A DNA stretch of 64,000 nucleotides. Source: Candidatus Scybalocola faecigallinarum. GTDB lineage: Bacteria > Bacillota > Clostridia > Lachnospirales > Lachnospiraceae. Position numbers and translations under genes: made by a program. Shown in pieces: positions 29,504 to 38,400 of this stretch (position 1 is the stretch's first letter; each line of letters opens with the position of its first letter). The stretch spans positions 1-64,000 of the forward strand of contig DVIT01000006.1 of the NCBI GenBank assembly GCA_018711005.1, given 5' to 3'. Under the pieces are notes generated by a model. That model was given only the letters and a program-made list of their open reading frames with translations. It did no database searches and had not been told where the DNA came from.

Positions 29504-29785
29504 ATGGCGTATGTTCGTAAGCGGGTGCTCTTTTCTGGTTATGTCCAGGGCGTTGGATTTCGATATTTTGCAAAAATGCATGCCCAGCGGTTTAATGTGA
29601 CGGGTTTCGTGGAAAATCTTTATGATGGAAGCGTACTCATGGAGGTTGAAGGAAAAGATTACGTGGTAGATGCATATTTAAAAACTTTAAAAAAAGGCAA
29701 TCATTATATTGATGTGGAACGGATGGATGTAGAAAATATTCCTTTAAAAGAAGACAGAAGTTTTAGGATTAAGGATTATTATTAA
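29504..29785 (+). CDS. acyP: Acylphosphatase
   Basis: A 93-residue enzyme hydrolysing acyl phosphates. The signature VLFSGYVQGVGFRYFAKMHA holds the catalytic Arg and the V-Q-G-V-G-F-R motif, and GFVENLYDGSVLMEVEG holds the conserved Asn. The ATG at 29504 follows AAGGGGGAAAT. A cupin gene follows 25 bases later, so both are probably read from the sigma-54 type promoter. Confidence 0.93.
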   Translation: MAYVRKRVLFSGYVQGVGFRYFAKMHAQRFNVTGFVENLYDGSVLMEVEGKDYVVDAYLKTLKKGNHYIDVERMDVENIPLKEDRSFRIKDYY

Positions 29786-29810
29786 ATTTCCAGGCAAGGA
29801 GGAAAACACA

Positions 29811-30161
29811 ATGATTAAACGTAAAGAGAATATTACGGTACGCCCGGTGAAAGAAGCCCAGGGTGGAAAAGGAGAAATTTATTTTCACGACTGGCTGACA
29901 AAGGATGAAGCTTACGGACTTGGCAGAGTATTTTCCAAACTGGTGATACCACCGGGATGCTCGATTGGCGTGCATCAGCATGTGGGAGAGTTTGAAGCCT
30001 TTTATGTGCTGGAAGGCGAAGCCACAGTTACAGACGGAGCTGAGACCGTTCTTTTAAATCCCGGGGATATGAACCTCTGCCGTGAAGGAGAATTTCATGG
30101 TGTTGAAAACTGCGGCAGCCGGGATCTGGTGCTTTTGGCCCTGATCTTATATAAAAATTGA
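29811..30161 (+). CDS. Cupin domain protein
   Basis: A 116-residue single-domain cupin. The first motif is GVHQHVGEFEAFYVLEG, with metal-ligand His and Glu residues (H-x-H-x5-E). The second is PGDMNLCREGEFHGVEN, with His. The ligand and reaction are unknown. It is preceded by AGGAGGA and follows acyP closely. It may be a sugar or small-molecule binding or isomerase-like cupin. Confidence 0.85.
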   Translation: MIKRKENITVRPVKEAQGGKGEIYFHDWLTKDEAYGLGRVFSKLVIPPGCSIGVHQHVGEFEAFYVLEGEATVTDGAETVLLNPGDMNLCREGEFHGVENCGSRDLVLLALILYKN

Positions 30162-30168
30162 AAAAAAC

Positions 30169-30199
30169 TTGACTTAGACCTTCCTCTAGGTTGTAAAAT
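30169..30199 (+). promoter_or_regulatory. MerR-type promoter with 19-bp spacer
   Basis: TTGACT (30169-30174) and TAAAAT (30194-30199) are separated by 19 bases rather than 17. The spacer holds an inverted repeat ACCT-TCCTCT-AGGT. This is the arrangement that MerR-family activators bend to activate, so the gene downstream is probably autoregulated. Confidence 0.85.
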
Positions 30200-30229
30200 T
30201 AAAACAACGGAAGGAGGCAGGTAAAAGCC

Positions 30230-30643
30230 GTGGCGACATATTCGATTTCACAAATAGCAGAAAAGATGGGCATTTCAGCATATACATTACGTTTTTATGA
30301 CAAAGAGGGACTGCTGCCCTTTGTACAGCGCGTTAATGGGCGCCGCGTCTTTAAGGATGAGGACATTGGATGGCTGCAGGTGATTAATTGTCTGAAAAAT
30401 ACAGGAATGTCCCTAAAAGAAATCCGGCGTTTTCTTGAACTGTGTCAAAAGGGGGATGAAAGCCTTGAAGAACGCCTGGAGATCATTTTAAAGCAAAAAG
30501 AATCTGTGGAGGAGCAGATCCGGTTTCTTCAGTGTAATTTAAAGGAACTGGAGCATAAAGAGCGATATTACAAAAAGGCTATTGCGGCAGGCACGGAAAA
30601 AGTGAATTTAGATCATAAAGAGGATTTGGGAGCGCATGAGTAA
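30230..30643 (+). CDS. MerR family transcriptional regulator
   Basis: A 137-residue regulator. The N-terminal winged HTH runs YSISQIAEKMGISAYTLRFYDKEGLL, with FKDEDIGWLQVINCLKNTGMSLKEI, then a C-terminal coiled-coil dimer helix. It lacks the heavy-metal Cys set and resembles the NmlR/AdhR branch. Start: GTG at 30230, after GGAGGCAGG. Its own promoter has the long-spacer design. The target beyond itself is not evident because nadA downstream is on the other strand. Confidence 0.9.
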   Translation: MATYSISQIAEKMGISAYTLRFYDKEGLLPFVQRVNGRRVFKDEDIGWLQVINCLKNTGMSLKEIRRFLELCQKGDESLEERLEIILKQKESVEEQIRFLQCNLKELEHKERYYKKAIAAGTEKVNLDHKEDLGAHE

Positions 30644-30662
30644 TTGACTGCGCTCCCTTTTT
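30628..30662 (+). terminator. Terminator of merR overlapping its stop codon
   Basis: GGGAGCGCA (30628-30636) pairs with TGCGCTCCC (30649-30657), followed by T5. The stem begins inside the last codons of the regulator. Confidence 0.9.
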
Positions 30663-30718
30663 GTCGATACGCCTGGCCAGGGGCAAAGCCGCGAGATGAG
30701 CGTTGCCTGAATCTTATT

Positions 30719-31636
30719 TTATCCGCCGAGCTGGATCATCCGTCGGATACAGGCTCCGGCCTTTTCAATCACATTTTCAGGCAGCTGGATCTCCTCGCCG
30801 CCGTTGCCTTTCAGGCAGTTATAAATATCCATAAGAGTTGTCAGCTGCATATCCATGCAGGTCAGCTCAGAACTTAAAGGGTAAAACTTTTTGTCCGGAT
30901 GGGCAAACTGGAGATGCTCCACAATGCTGTTTTCTGTACCAATGACAAATTCCCGGGCAGTGGATTTTTTTGCGTAGTCCATAATACCCGTGGTGGAACC
31001 CACATAGTCTGCCAGTTCGGTTACCTGAGGGATACATTCGGGATGGACCAGAAGGAGAGCATTGGGATGAAGGCTGCGGGCTTTAAGAACATGGTCTTTG
31101 GTGGCTACCTTATGTCTGGGACATCCGCCGTCATAAAACGCGAAAGTCTTTTCCGGGATCTTTTGGGCTACATAATGTCCCAGGTTGGGGTCTGGGATAA
31201 AAAGGATATGATCTGAATCCAGTGCCCGGCATATTTTTTCAGCGCTGGCAGAGGTGACACATACATCGCATCCGGTTTTTAAAAGGGCAGTTGTATTAAT
31301 ATAGGCCACCACTGTAAAGCCGGGATAAAGGGCCTTCAGTTTTTTTAGACCTTCAAGATCTAGCTGCTGGGCCATAGGGCATCCCGCCATGGGATTTGCC
31401 AGCCACACCTTCTTATCCGGACACAGGATCTTACAGGTTTCAGCCATAAAGCGTACACCGCACATAAGAACGCCCTGGTGGCTGCATTGAGATGCATGTA
31501 CGCTCAGTCCATAGGAATCCCCTACAGCGTCGGCAATTTCCAGAACAGATTGCTTCTGGTAAGCATGAGCTAATATGTAAATATCTTTTTCTTTCTTTAA
31601 ACGAAGGATTTCATCCTGTATTTCACGGACAGTCAT
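30719..31636 (-). CDS. nadA: Quinolinate synthase A
   Basis: A 305-residue [4Fe-4S] enzyme that joins iminoaspartate and dihydroxyacetone phosphate into quinolinate. Conserved Cys are in LMCGVRFMAE, GCDVCVTSASA and the HPEC/GSTTGI segment. It is the last gene of nadB-nadC-niaR-nadA and overlaps niaR by 4 bases. The substrate is made by NadB, and the product goes to NadC. Confidence 0.96.
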   Translation of the reverse strand: MTVREIQDEILRLKKEKDIYILAHAYQKQSVLEIADAVGDSYGLSVHASQCSHQGVLMCGVRFMAETCKILCPDKKVWLANPMAGCPMAQQLDLEGLKKLKALYPGFTVVAYINTTALLKTGCDVCVTSASAEKICRALDSDHILFIPDPNLGHYVAQKIPEKTFAFYDGGCPRHKVATKDHVLKARSLHPNALLLVHPECIPQVTELADYVGSTTGIMDYAKKSTAREFVIGTENSIVEHLQFAHPDKKFYPLSSELTCMDMQLTTLMDIYNCLKGNGGEEIQLPENVIEKAGACIRRMIQLGG

Positions 31637-32172
31637 AGTATCTCCTTTCCTTTTTCCCAGGGCTGCAATGGGGCCAGAAAACCAGCCTCTGCCAGCTTCT
31701 CACCAATCAGGTCAAGACGTTTTGGTGTTGCGGCTTCAATAAGATGATAGTGGTAGCCGGAAGTGGCAGTGCTTAAAACATGAGACTTGCTGCTGTTTAA
31801 GGCTTCAATAAATTCTCTGACATCCTCTCTGGAACGGATGTCCATTTCCGCAGTGATCCGGCCGTATACCCGATGGCTGATACTGACATTTTTGACATAA
31901 CCGCCGCAGTCTACAATAATGTTTAATTCCCTGGAAGCATCCTCCTGGGAATGCCTTACCTTAAATTCACGGGTGCAGCTGGATTCCTGACGGATAATAT
32001 AGCCCCTGGCGGTGGAAAGTATTCCCGGGGTGGATGCCCGGATCACTGCCATATCCTGAACAATGACCTGGCGGCTGACGCCGAAATGAGTGGCCAGCTT
32101 TTTTGCCGCAGTGGGGGTATTTGAATTTTTTAAAATATCTAAGATTTCGCTGCGCCTCTGAGATGTAGTCAT
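31633..32172 (-). CDS. niaR: Niacin-responsive repressor NiaR
   Basis: A 179-residue regulator with an N-terminal HTH (RRSEILDILKNSNTPTAAKKLATHFGVSRQVIVQDMAVIR) and a C-terminal 3H domain, named for three His and binding nicotinic acid (HRVYGRI, KSHVLSTATSGYHYHLIE). In Firmicutes NiaR represses NAD synthesis and niacin uptake when niacin is present. It sits within the operon it probably controls. Confidence 0.93.
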   Translation of the reverse strand: MTTSQRRSEILDILKNSNTPTAAKKLATHFGVSRQVIVQDMAVIRASTPGILSTARGYIIRQESSCTREFKVRHSQEDASRELNIIVDCGGYVKNVSISHRVYGRITAEMDIRSREDVREFIEALNSSKSHVLSTATSGYHYHLIEAATPKRLDLIGEKLAEAGFLAPLQPWEKGKEIL

Positions 32173-32209
32173 GTGTGTTCCTCCTTTATCGTGGAATGGC
32201 GCCGCCGGC

Positions 32210-33061
32210 TCAGATGGCGTGGAGATGCTTCATGGAAATATCCAGGATGGGAGCAGAGTGGGTTAGAGCCCCGCTGGAAACATAGTCAATACCAAGGGCT
32301 TTTAACTGATTGATATTTTCACGGGTTACATTTCCCGAGCACTCAGTCTGTGCCCTGCCCTGAATGATGTCAATAGCCTGCTTCATCATTTCCGGGGACA
32401 TATTGTCAAGCATGATAATATCCGCGCCGGCTTCTGCAGCTTCTGCGACCTGGTCAAGGGTTTCTGTCTCCACTTCGATTTTTCGTACAAAGGGGGCATA
32501 GGCTCTGGCCATTTCAACGGCTTTTGTAATACTTCCGGCAGCGCCGATATGGTTGTCTTTTAAAAGCACTCCGTCCGACAGGTTATACCGGTGATTTCCC
32601 GCGCCGCCCACCTTGACGGCATATTTCTCAAAAATGCGGCAGTTTGGGGTGGTCTTTCGTGTATCCAGAAGGGTGATCCCTGTTCCCTCAAGAAGCCGGA
32701 CCATTTTCCGGGTGTAGGTGGCTATACCGCTCATGCGCTGAAGATAGTTGAGGGCCACCCGCTCTCCGGAAAGGAGGACACGAATATCCCCGGTAACTGT
32801 GGCCAGCAGCTGTCCTTTTTGAATCTTATCCCCGTCTTTGCACTGAAAGGAAATCTCTGTAGATTCATCCAGCAGGGTAAAGACCCGGGCAAAAATATCC
32901 AGTCCGGCAATAATACCTTCCTCCTTGGCAATCAGATCTACGGTACCCTTTTGGGCATTTGGCATCACTGCGTTGGTAGATACATCTTCGCTGGTAATAT
33001 CCTCCTGAAGGGCCATTAAAATGTATTTATCTGCGTTAAGCTTCATAGTAATATCGTTCAT
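32210..33061 (-). CDS. nadC: Nicotinate-nucleotide pyrophosphorylase (carboxylating)
   Basis: A 283-residue quinolinate phosphoribosyltransferase. Family features are the KEEGIIAGLD N-terminal motif, LDTRKTTPNCRIFEKYAVKVGGAGNHRYNLSD, and the IMLDNMSPE barrel. It converts quinolinate and PRPP to nicotinate mononucleotide. It is 35 bases downstream of nadB and 37 upstream of niaR. Confidence 0.95.
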   Translation of the reverse strand: MNDITMKLNADKYILMALQEDITSEDVSTNAVMPNAQKGTVDLIAKEEGIIAGLDIFARVFTLLDESTEISFQCKDGDKIQKGQLLATVTGDIRVLLSGERVALNYLQRMSGIATYTRKMVRLLEGTGITLLDTRKTTPNCRIFEKYAVKVGGAGNHRYNLSDGVLLKDNHIGAAGSITKAVEMARAYAPFVRKIEVETETLDQVAEAAEAGADIIMLDNMSPEMMKQAIDIIQGRAQTECSGNVTRENINQLKALGIDYVSSGALTHSAPILDISMKHLHAI

Positions 33062-33096
33062 TGTTCATCGTTCCTTTCTGTATTTATGCCGTGTCC

Positions 33097-34386
33097 TTAT
33101 CCGGCATGTTGTTCCGCTTTTTGGATGGCCTTTTGTACATCCTGGCGAAATTGTGAAAAAAGGGTCTGCCGGTCCGGATAGGCTGAAATATCCGGAAGAT
33201 CTGCCGGACAGGGATTTTGGCTGCTGCCAAATAAAATATCATCTGCGGCTCTCTGAGCAAAGACAAGGGACTCTAAAAGAGAATTGCTGGCCAGACGGTT
33301 TTTCCCGTGAACGCCGCTGCAGCTGGTCTCACCGCAGGCATACAGCCGCTTCATGGAGGTCCGCCCGGACAGATCGGTTTTTATGCCTCCCATAAAGTAG
33401 TGCTGTGCCGGGACCACAGGAATAGGCTCCTTTAACACATCATAGCCTTCCTCCAGGCAGTGGTGATAAATATTTGGAAAATGTTCCAAAATCGTCTGCT
33501 GTCCCAATGGGCGCATATCCTCCAGGACAAAATCCGTTCCGTCAATTTCCATCTGTTTCCATATGGCCTGGCTCAACAGATCCCTGGGCTGAAGCTCATT
33601 GGTAAAACGCTGTCCGTGCTTATCATATAGAAGGGCGCCTTCTCCACGAACGGATTCTGAAATGAGAAAACGCCGCCCGGGTTTTGTGGAATATAAGGTG
33701 GTTGGATGTATCTGTATGTAATCCAGGTGTTCCAAAGTAATATGATGCTTTAAGGCAATGGCCAGGGCATCTCCGGTAATATGGGGAAAATTGGTGGAAT
33801 TTTTATAAAGGCCTCCAAGCCCTCCGCAGGCCAGGACCACATAGTCAGCGGAAATCGTGTGGATCCGGTCATTTTCATCCATGATCACAATGCCTCCGCA
33901 AATATTATCTTTGGCAATAAGGTCGATCATGGCTGTATTTTCCATAATAGTAATGTGGCTTTGACGCCGGGCCTGGTCAAGGAGGGTGCTGGTGATCTCC
34001 CGCCCGGTCACATCCTCATGGAAAAGGATCCGGGGCCGGGAATGGGCCCCTTCCCGGGTAAAATTCAATCCACCCTGGGAATTTCTTGAAAATTCCACAC
34101 CCCGGGCGATCAGATCCCGGATAATGCTGTTGGAGCTGCGTATCATCAGATCCACAGCTTTTTGGTCATTTTCAAAATGGCCGGCGCGTATGGTATCGGT
34201 AAAGTAAGGTTCATAATCATCCTCGCCACAGAGCATACATATGCCGCCCTGGGCCAGGAAAGAATCCGATTCATCCGCCTTTTCCTTGGAAATCACCAGC
34301 GTCCGGATCCTGGAAGGCAGGTTCAGGGCACAGTACAGGCCTGCTGCCCCGGTGCCTACAATGACAACGTCATAGAGCTTCTCCAT
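33097..34386 (-). CDS. nadB: L-aspartate oxidase
   Basis: A 429-residue FAD enzyme that oxidises aspartate to iminoaspartate. The FAD motif is VIVGTGAAGLYCAL at the N-terminus, with the active-site region FTREGAHSRPRI and ACGETSCSGVHGKNRLASNSLLE. It is shorter than the about 530-residue enterobacterial enzyme because the C-terminal helical domain is missing, which is common in anaerobic Firmicutes. Start: ATG at 34386, with AGGATGAG upstream; a second ATG lies at 34395. It is the first gene of the operon. Confidence 0.93.
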   Translation of the reverse strand: MEKLYDVVIVGTGAAGLYCALNLPSRIRTLVISKEKADESDSFLAQGGICMLCGEDDYEPYFTDTIRAGHFENDQKAVDLMIRSSNSIIRDLIARGVEFSRNSQGGLNFTREGAHSRPRILFHEDVTGREITSTLLDQARRQSHITIMENTAMIDLIAKDNICGGIVIMDENDRIHTISADYVVLACGGLGGLYKNSTNFPHITGDALAIALKHHITLEHLDYIQIHPTTLYSTKPGRRFLISESVRGEGALLYDKHGQRFTNELQPRDLLSQAIWKQMEIDGTDFVLEDMRPLGQQTILEHFPNIYHHCLEEGYDVLKEPIPVVPAQHYFMGGIKTDLSGRTSMKRLYACGETSCSGVHGKNRLASNSLLESLVFAQRAADDILFGSSQNPCPADLPDISAYPDRQTLFSQFRQDVQKAIQKAEQHAG

Positions 34387-34431
34387 GTTTCTCATCCTAT
34401 CTTCATGGTATGGTGTTTTTGGGTTTTCATC

Positions 34432-34472
34432 ATTATACTATTAGACAAGATATGTGTCAAGACATATATCTT
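34432..34472 (-). promoter_or_regulatory. nad operon promoter with overlapping probable NiaR operator
   Basis: On the minus strand, TTGACA (34460-34455) and TATAAT (34437-34432) are separated by exactly 17 bases, a consensus promoter. Overlapping it, TGTC and GACA elements recur, with the inverted arms AAGATAT and ATATCTT around GTGTCAAGACAT (34447-34472). A repressor bound here would block RNA polymerase. The operator assignment to NiaR is inferred from context. Confidence 0.75.
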
Positions 34473-34713
34473 AACAGTAATTAGCACACACTCTTGCTGG
34501 GGAGCGGGTGTTTTGCGTATTGATTTGAGAATAAAACTTGGAACTAATTGGAACCAACTTGGAACTTAATTGCAATGAATTGCAACTTAGAAGCAATTTA
34601 TTGCAATTAAGTTTTCCATTTTGATTTTGGAGAAACAGGTTTTTATAAAGATTGATTGATAATGATGACATAATAATGGCATAATTAAGCCATAAAAGAA
34701 AGGAGTGTATAAA
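34473..34713. other. Intergenic DNA at the left border of the accessory island
   Basis: No gene supported. Several short AT-rich direct repeats of the type TTGGAACYAA..TTGCAA lie at 34540-34610. Confidence 0.4.
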
Positions 34714-34812
34714 ATGCCGAAGATTATCCCAATAAAAGATTTGAAAAATACTTCTGATATATCAGAAATGTGTCATCGTACAGATGAACCTATCTATGTT
34801 ACGAAAAACTGA
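34714..34812 (+). pseudogene. Truncated Phd/RelB-type antitoxin
   Basis: A 32-residue frame, MPKIIPIKDLKNTSDISEMC.. ending in YVTKN. It is the DNA-binding N-terminus of a Phd/YefM-like antitoxin behind AAGGAG; the C-terminal toxin-binding half is gone. The toxin remnant starts straight after the stop, so one deletion probably joined the two genes. Confidence 0.7.
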
Positions 34813-34815
34813 AAA

Positions 34816-35044
34816 ACACTCAAGCAGCTGTACATCTGTTTGACAGTATCGACAGGATTTATGACAGGCTGGAAGAAAATCCTTTTCAGTTTCCCGAAAG
34901 CAGAGATGGAGTCTGCGGAGCAGAGGATATCGGGAGGCGGTCTTGACTGATATGGATTATGTGATTATATTTCGGATAGAGAATACTTCCGTATATGTAA
35001 CAGGTATTTTCCATCAGTTGGAGAACTATAGAAAGAAAGTGTAA
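34816..35044 (+). pseudogene. ParE/RelE-type toxin remnant
   Basis: NTQAAVHLFDSIDRIYDRLEENPFQFPES and, after a stop and frame change, MDYVIIFRIENTSVYVTGIFHQLENYRKKV together match the middle and end of a ParE-like toxin. The N-terminus and the segment between are missing or shifted. It is judged inactive. Confidence 0.7.
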
Positions 35045-35298
35045 CAGTCTGGACGGTAGAAAAATTTTCTTAAAGAAAATTGACAGACTGTAAAAAGTTC
35101 ACTGGCGGTAAGGAAAAGTGACCGTCAAAGGGTAAGGAATTTTAACCAGAGTTTGTGGAGTCTTATTTGCAAGGTCTTGCACTCCAATTTATTTGAGAAG
35201 GTCAGGAAAAGCACCGATCGCTTTTGTACGGGGGTAATCTCACGGTTGAGGTGTTTAATAGCGTTATTGGTTCGGATCCGGGTCCAATGTTGCGTGAG
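35045..35298. other. Intergenic DNA between TA remnant and type III R-M operon
   Basis: A hairpin of CAGTCTG/CAGACTG lies near 35046-35092. No gene seen. Confidence 0.4.
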
Positions 35299-35338
35299 AA
35301 AAAACCGACCAGTTGGAGGTTGAGCCCCATTGGTCGGT
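35299..35338 (-). terminator. Terminator of the type III R-M operon
   Basis: ACCGACCA (35304-35311) pairs with TGGTCGGT (35331-35338). On the minus strand the stem is followed by six T. It lies just after the res stop codon. Confidence 0.88.
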
Positions 35339-35343
35339 ATTTT

Positions 35344-38300
35344 TTATTTCATAACTTTTTCCAGCAGTGCCTGATAGCTGTCTACGACGCTATAAACAAC
35401 ATCATCCGTGCTAATCGCCTTAAAATGTGCCTTTGCACAGTCGATTTTAGCTTGTTCTGTCGGCGTAATATGATTGAGCTTCATTGTATCCAATGTGCCT
35501 TTTGTTTCGGCAACAAAGTAGATGTGTTTCACGCTGCCCTCATAAAAAGCGATTGCCCAGTCTGGGTTATACCTTCCTACCGGCGTAGAAATATAGAATC
35601 CACTTGGAAGTTTTACATATACAGCAACATCTTTATTTGTATCCAACTGTTCCGCAAATTTTTGCTCATTTGTGGAGTCATAAACGATATGATCATACAG
35701 ATGCCTTTTTGCTTTCATAGCATTTATGCCAAGCTTTCCCTTAATCGTCGGCTCGGTAAAAATATCCGTTCCGTAGCAATCATCTAATGCATTGTAAGTA
35801 ATGTGCTGAATAACGGCTGTCGCTTTTTCGTCATTAATAATCGCAGCTGCACGGATAATAAATTCTTCCGGATTGTCCTTAAACTGGTTGAATACAGGCT
35901 GCTGGATTCCCTGCAAAATCCGAACAATGGCTTTCCTGGTCAGACCGGTTTCGTCTACAAGTTTTCCAATCAGATCATATTTCACATTGTTGCTTGCGGA
36001 AATCTTTGTACCATACTGGGCGGATTCTTCGCGTACAAAATAGGCGCCCGACAAAAGATCGTCTTTGGATTTAATTTGTTCCATAACACCGCTTTCAACT
36101 TTAAAATAAATCTTTGGTACACTCAGTTTAGAATCCAGTGCTGCAATAGCATTCTGAACAAGCTCATCTGTGTCGAAATCAACCACATATACAGATTTGG
36201 CATTGATGTGTGACCAGAGCGCCTTAAACTCAGGCATTGCCAACTTGGCCTCATCAACTCGAAGCTCCACATTATTGCTGCGTGCATTTTCCGGCTGTAT
36301 GGCACGAGGATCATAAATAGAGTCGATAATATTGACAATGGATTCTGTAGAATCCAAGACCTCCTCTGCCATTTCAACCTCGCCATTCGCTTTATCTTTG
36401 TAGTATTTGTCAGTCAACTGTCCCTTCTTCACATAACCATTCTCAATGAGGCTTTCATAAATGATAATAGCAATGTCTTCATCAATGATTTGTTCATTGC
36501 CATCAATATCCTTAATAACCTTTCCTTTGAACAAATCGGGAGTAACTTTCTTCGGTCTGTCAGCCACAGCTTCTGCAATTTCGGATTGCAGTCCTTTCGC
36601 AAAATTATCATAGCTCTCACTGGCAATAACCGTAAGAATATTTACATTATGAACGTCAGCGCCAAGCACATTCGCATCCATGCGTTCTCCGTCCTGATTT
36701 ACACAAAGGCGTAATCCCCGGCCAACTTCCTGCCGTTTGCGCACTTCGCTGGAACTCTGTTTCAGGGTGCAGATCTGGAACACATTCGGATTATCCCACC
36801 CTTCACGAAGAGCTGAGTGCGAAAAGATAAAACGCACCGGCGAACGTTTTGGATCACGGTCAAGCAGCAGCTCCTTATTCTTCATAATCAGGTCATAGGC
36901 ATCGATATCGTCAGAAGTCTTTTCCTTTTTATTTTTGATTTTGCTGTTGGTCATATGACCTTTCTTATCGATGGAAAAATATCCGGCATGGGTGTCACTG
37001 GCCTTAATGGAATTCAGATATTTCAGATAATCCTCCTCACCGATTCTGATCTGGAGATTGTTGATAATATCTTCATATTCCTCTTCGAACATCTGAGCAA
37101 AAATGCCGTTTTGCTGTTGCCCGGCTGCATCATATTTCCTATAATGCTCCACTTCATCAATAAAGAAAAGAGAAAGGACTTTGATGCCTTTATGGAATAA
37201 CTGCCGTTCCCGTTCAATATGGGAAAGGATGGTCTCACGAATCTGAATGCGGCGCAGCTGCTCCTCGCTGACTTTTCCGATTACATCACCGGCATAGATT
37301 TTTATCCCGTTTACGAATTCCACAGAATCGTCACGGCCGTCAATACGCTTAACAATAAAATTATCCCGATATTCCTCCATCTCACCGGAGTTCGGATAAA
37401 GATTAAATCCCTCATTCACCGTTTTGGTTACTTTACGGACGCCGGACGCACCTTTTATATCAAACTGGATGGTTGCTGTTGGCGCAGACTTTGAGAGGTT
37501 AATACCTTCAAGGTACACGTAACTTTCTGTCGCTGTGGTGCCGGACTCCGTGATACCTTTTACAGCAATTTTTTTAACAAGGCGTTTATTGTATGCCTCC
37601 ATTGCATCAAGGCGGTAGACCATATTGTAGATGCTGTCGCTCTTATGGGTAGCGGAGTAGCGCAGTGTTAACATTGGGTTGAACTGTTTCAGATTCTCCT
37701 TAGTCTGTTTGCCCTCAACTGATTGCGGCTCATCAATAATTATGATTGGATTCGTCTTTGCAATAATGTCAATCGGACGGCGGGAACGAAAATCATCCAG
37801 TTTCATATAAATGCGACGGGCATCCTTACCGCGGGCATTGAAAGCCTGCGAATTGATAATCATGACATTGATGGAACTGTCGGACGCAAAACGGTCGATC
37901 TCTGTCAACTGTGAAGAATTATATATAAAGAAGCGAATCTTCTTTCCATATTCCTCTGCAAAATGCTCCTGTGTCACCTGGAAAGACTTATATACGCCCT
38001 CACGGATGGCAATGCTTGGAACGACAACAATAAACTTGCTCCAGCCATAGTGCTTGTTCAGCTCGAACATGGTTTTGATATACGTATAGGTTTTTCCAAC
38101 GCCGGTTTCCATCTCAATCGTGAGATTATATCTTCCCTCTAACTTAGGGGACGGGGCAAGCTGGTTCGCCCGCTGAATCTTTTGGATGTGCTCCAAAATG
38201 ATGTTGTCATTCAGCTCGGGAACAATTTTGTGATTACTCCAGCCGGTAAAATCCTCTTCTTCAGTAAGTCTTTGCTGATAATAGCCCGAACCACGATCCA

Positions 38301-38400
38301 TCATATAAGATGGGGTAAGATATGGCTGTCCGGCAAACACATCTACCACAGCTTTAGCGGCGTCTGCCTGAAATTTTTGGTGTTTAAACTGTAATTTCAT
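35344..38400 (-). CDS. Type III restriction enzyme, Res subunit
   Basis: A 1018-residue SF2 helicase-nuclease. Walker A is METGVGKTYTY (about residue 97), the DEAD-type Walker B is IIIIDEPQS, and motif VI-like RQEVGRGLRLC is present. A C-terminal PD-(D/E)XK-type site is suggested by NPDWAIAF and VAETKG. It translocates on DNA and cuts when two Mod recognition sites are unmethylated. It overlaps the DUF1016 gene by 4 bases (ATGA). Length is typical of the family, and no frame break is seen. Confidence 0.92.
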   Translation of the reverse strand: MKLQFKHQKFQADAAKAVVDVFAGQPYLTPSYMMDRGSGYYQQRLTEEEDFTGWSNHKIVPELNDNIILEHIQKIQRANQLAPSPKLEGRYNLTIEMETGVGKTYTYIKTMFELNKHYGWSKFIVVVPSIAIREGVYKSFQVTQEHFAEEYGKKIRFFIYNSSQLTEIDRFASDSSINVMIINSQAFNARGKDARRIYMKLDDFRSRRPIDIIAKTNPIIIIDEPQSVEGKQTKENLKQFNPMLTLRYSATHKSDSIYNMVYRLDAMEAYNKRLVKKIAVKGITESGTTATESYVYLEGINLSKSAPTATIQFDIKGASGVRKVTKTVNEGFNLYPNSGEMEEYRDNFIVKRIDGRDDSVEFVNGIKIYAGDVIGKVSEEQLRRIQIRETILSHIERERQLFHKGIKVLSLFFIDEVEHYRKYDAAGQQQNGIFAQMFEEEYEDIINNLQIRIGEEDYLKYLNSIKASDTHAGYFSIDKKGHMTNSKIKNKKEKTSDDIDAYDLIMKNKELLLDRDPKRSPVRFIFSHSALREGWDNPNVFQICTLKQSSSEVRKRQEVGRGLRLCVNQDGERMDANVLGADVHNVNILTVIASESYDNFAKGLQSEIAEAVADRPKKVTPDLFKGKVIKDIDGNEQIIDEDIAIIIYESLIENGYVKKGQLTDKYYKDKANGEVEMAEEVLDSTESIVNIIDSIYDPRAIQPENARSNNVELRVDEAKLAMPEFKALWSHINAKSVYVVDFDTDELVQNAIAALDSKLSVPKIYFKVESGVMEQIKSKDDLLSGAYFVREESAQYGTKISASNNVKYDLIGKLVDETGLTRKAIVRILQGIQQPVFNQFKDNPEEFIIRAAAIINDEKATAVIQHITYNALDDCYGTDIFTEPTIKGKLGINAMKAKRHLYDHIVYDSTNEQKFAEQLDTNKDVAVYVKLPSGFYISTPVGRYNPDWAIAFYEGSVKHIYFVAETKGTLDTMKLNHITPTEQAKIDCAKAHFKAISTDDVVYSVVDSYQALLEKVMK

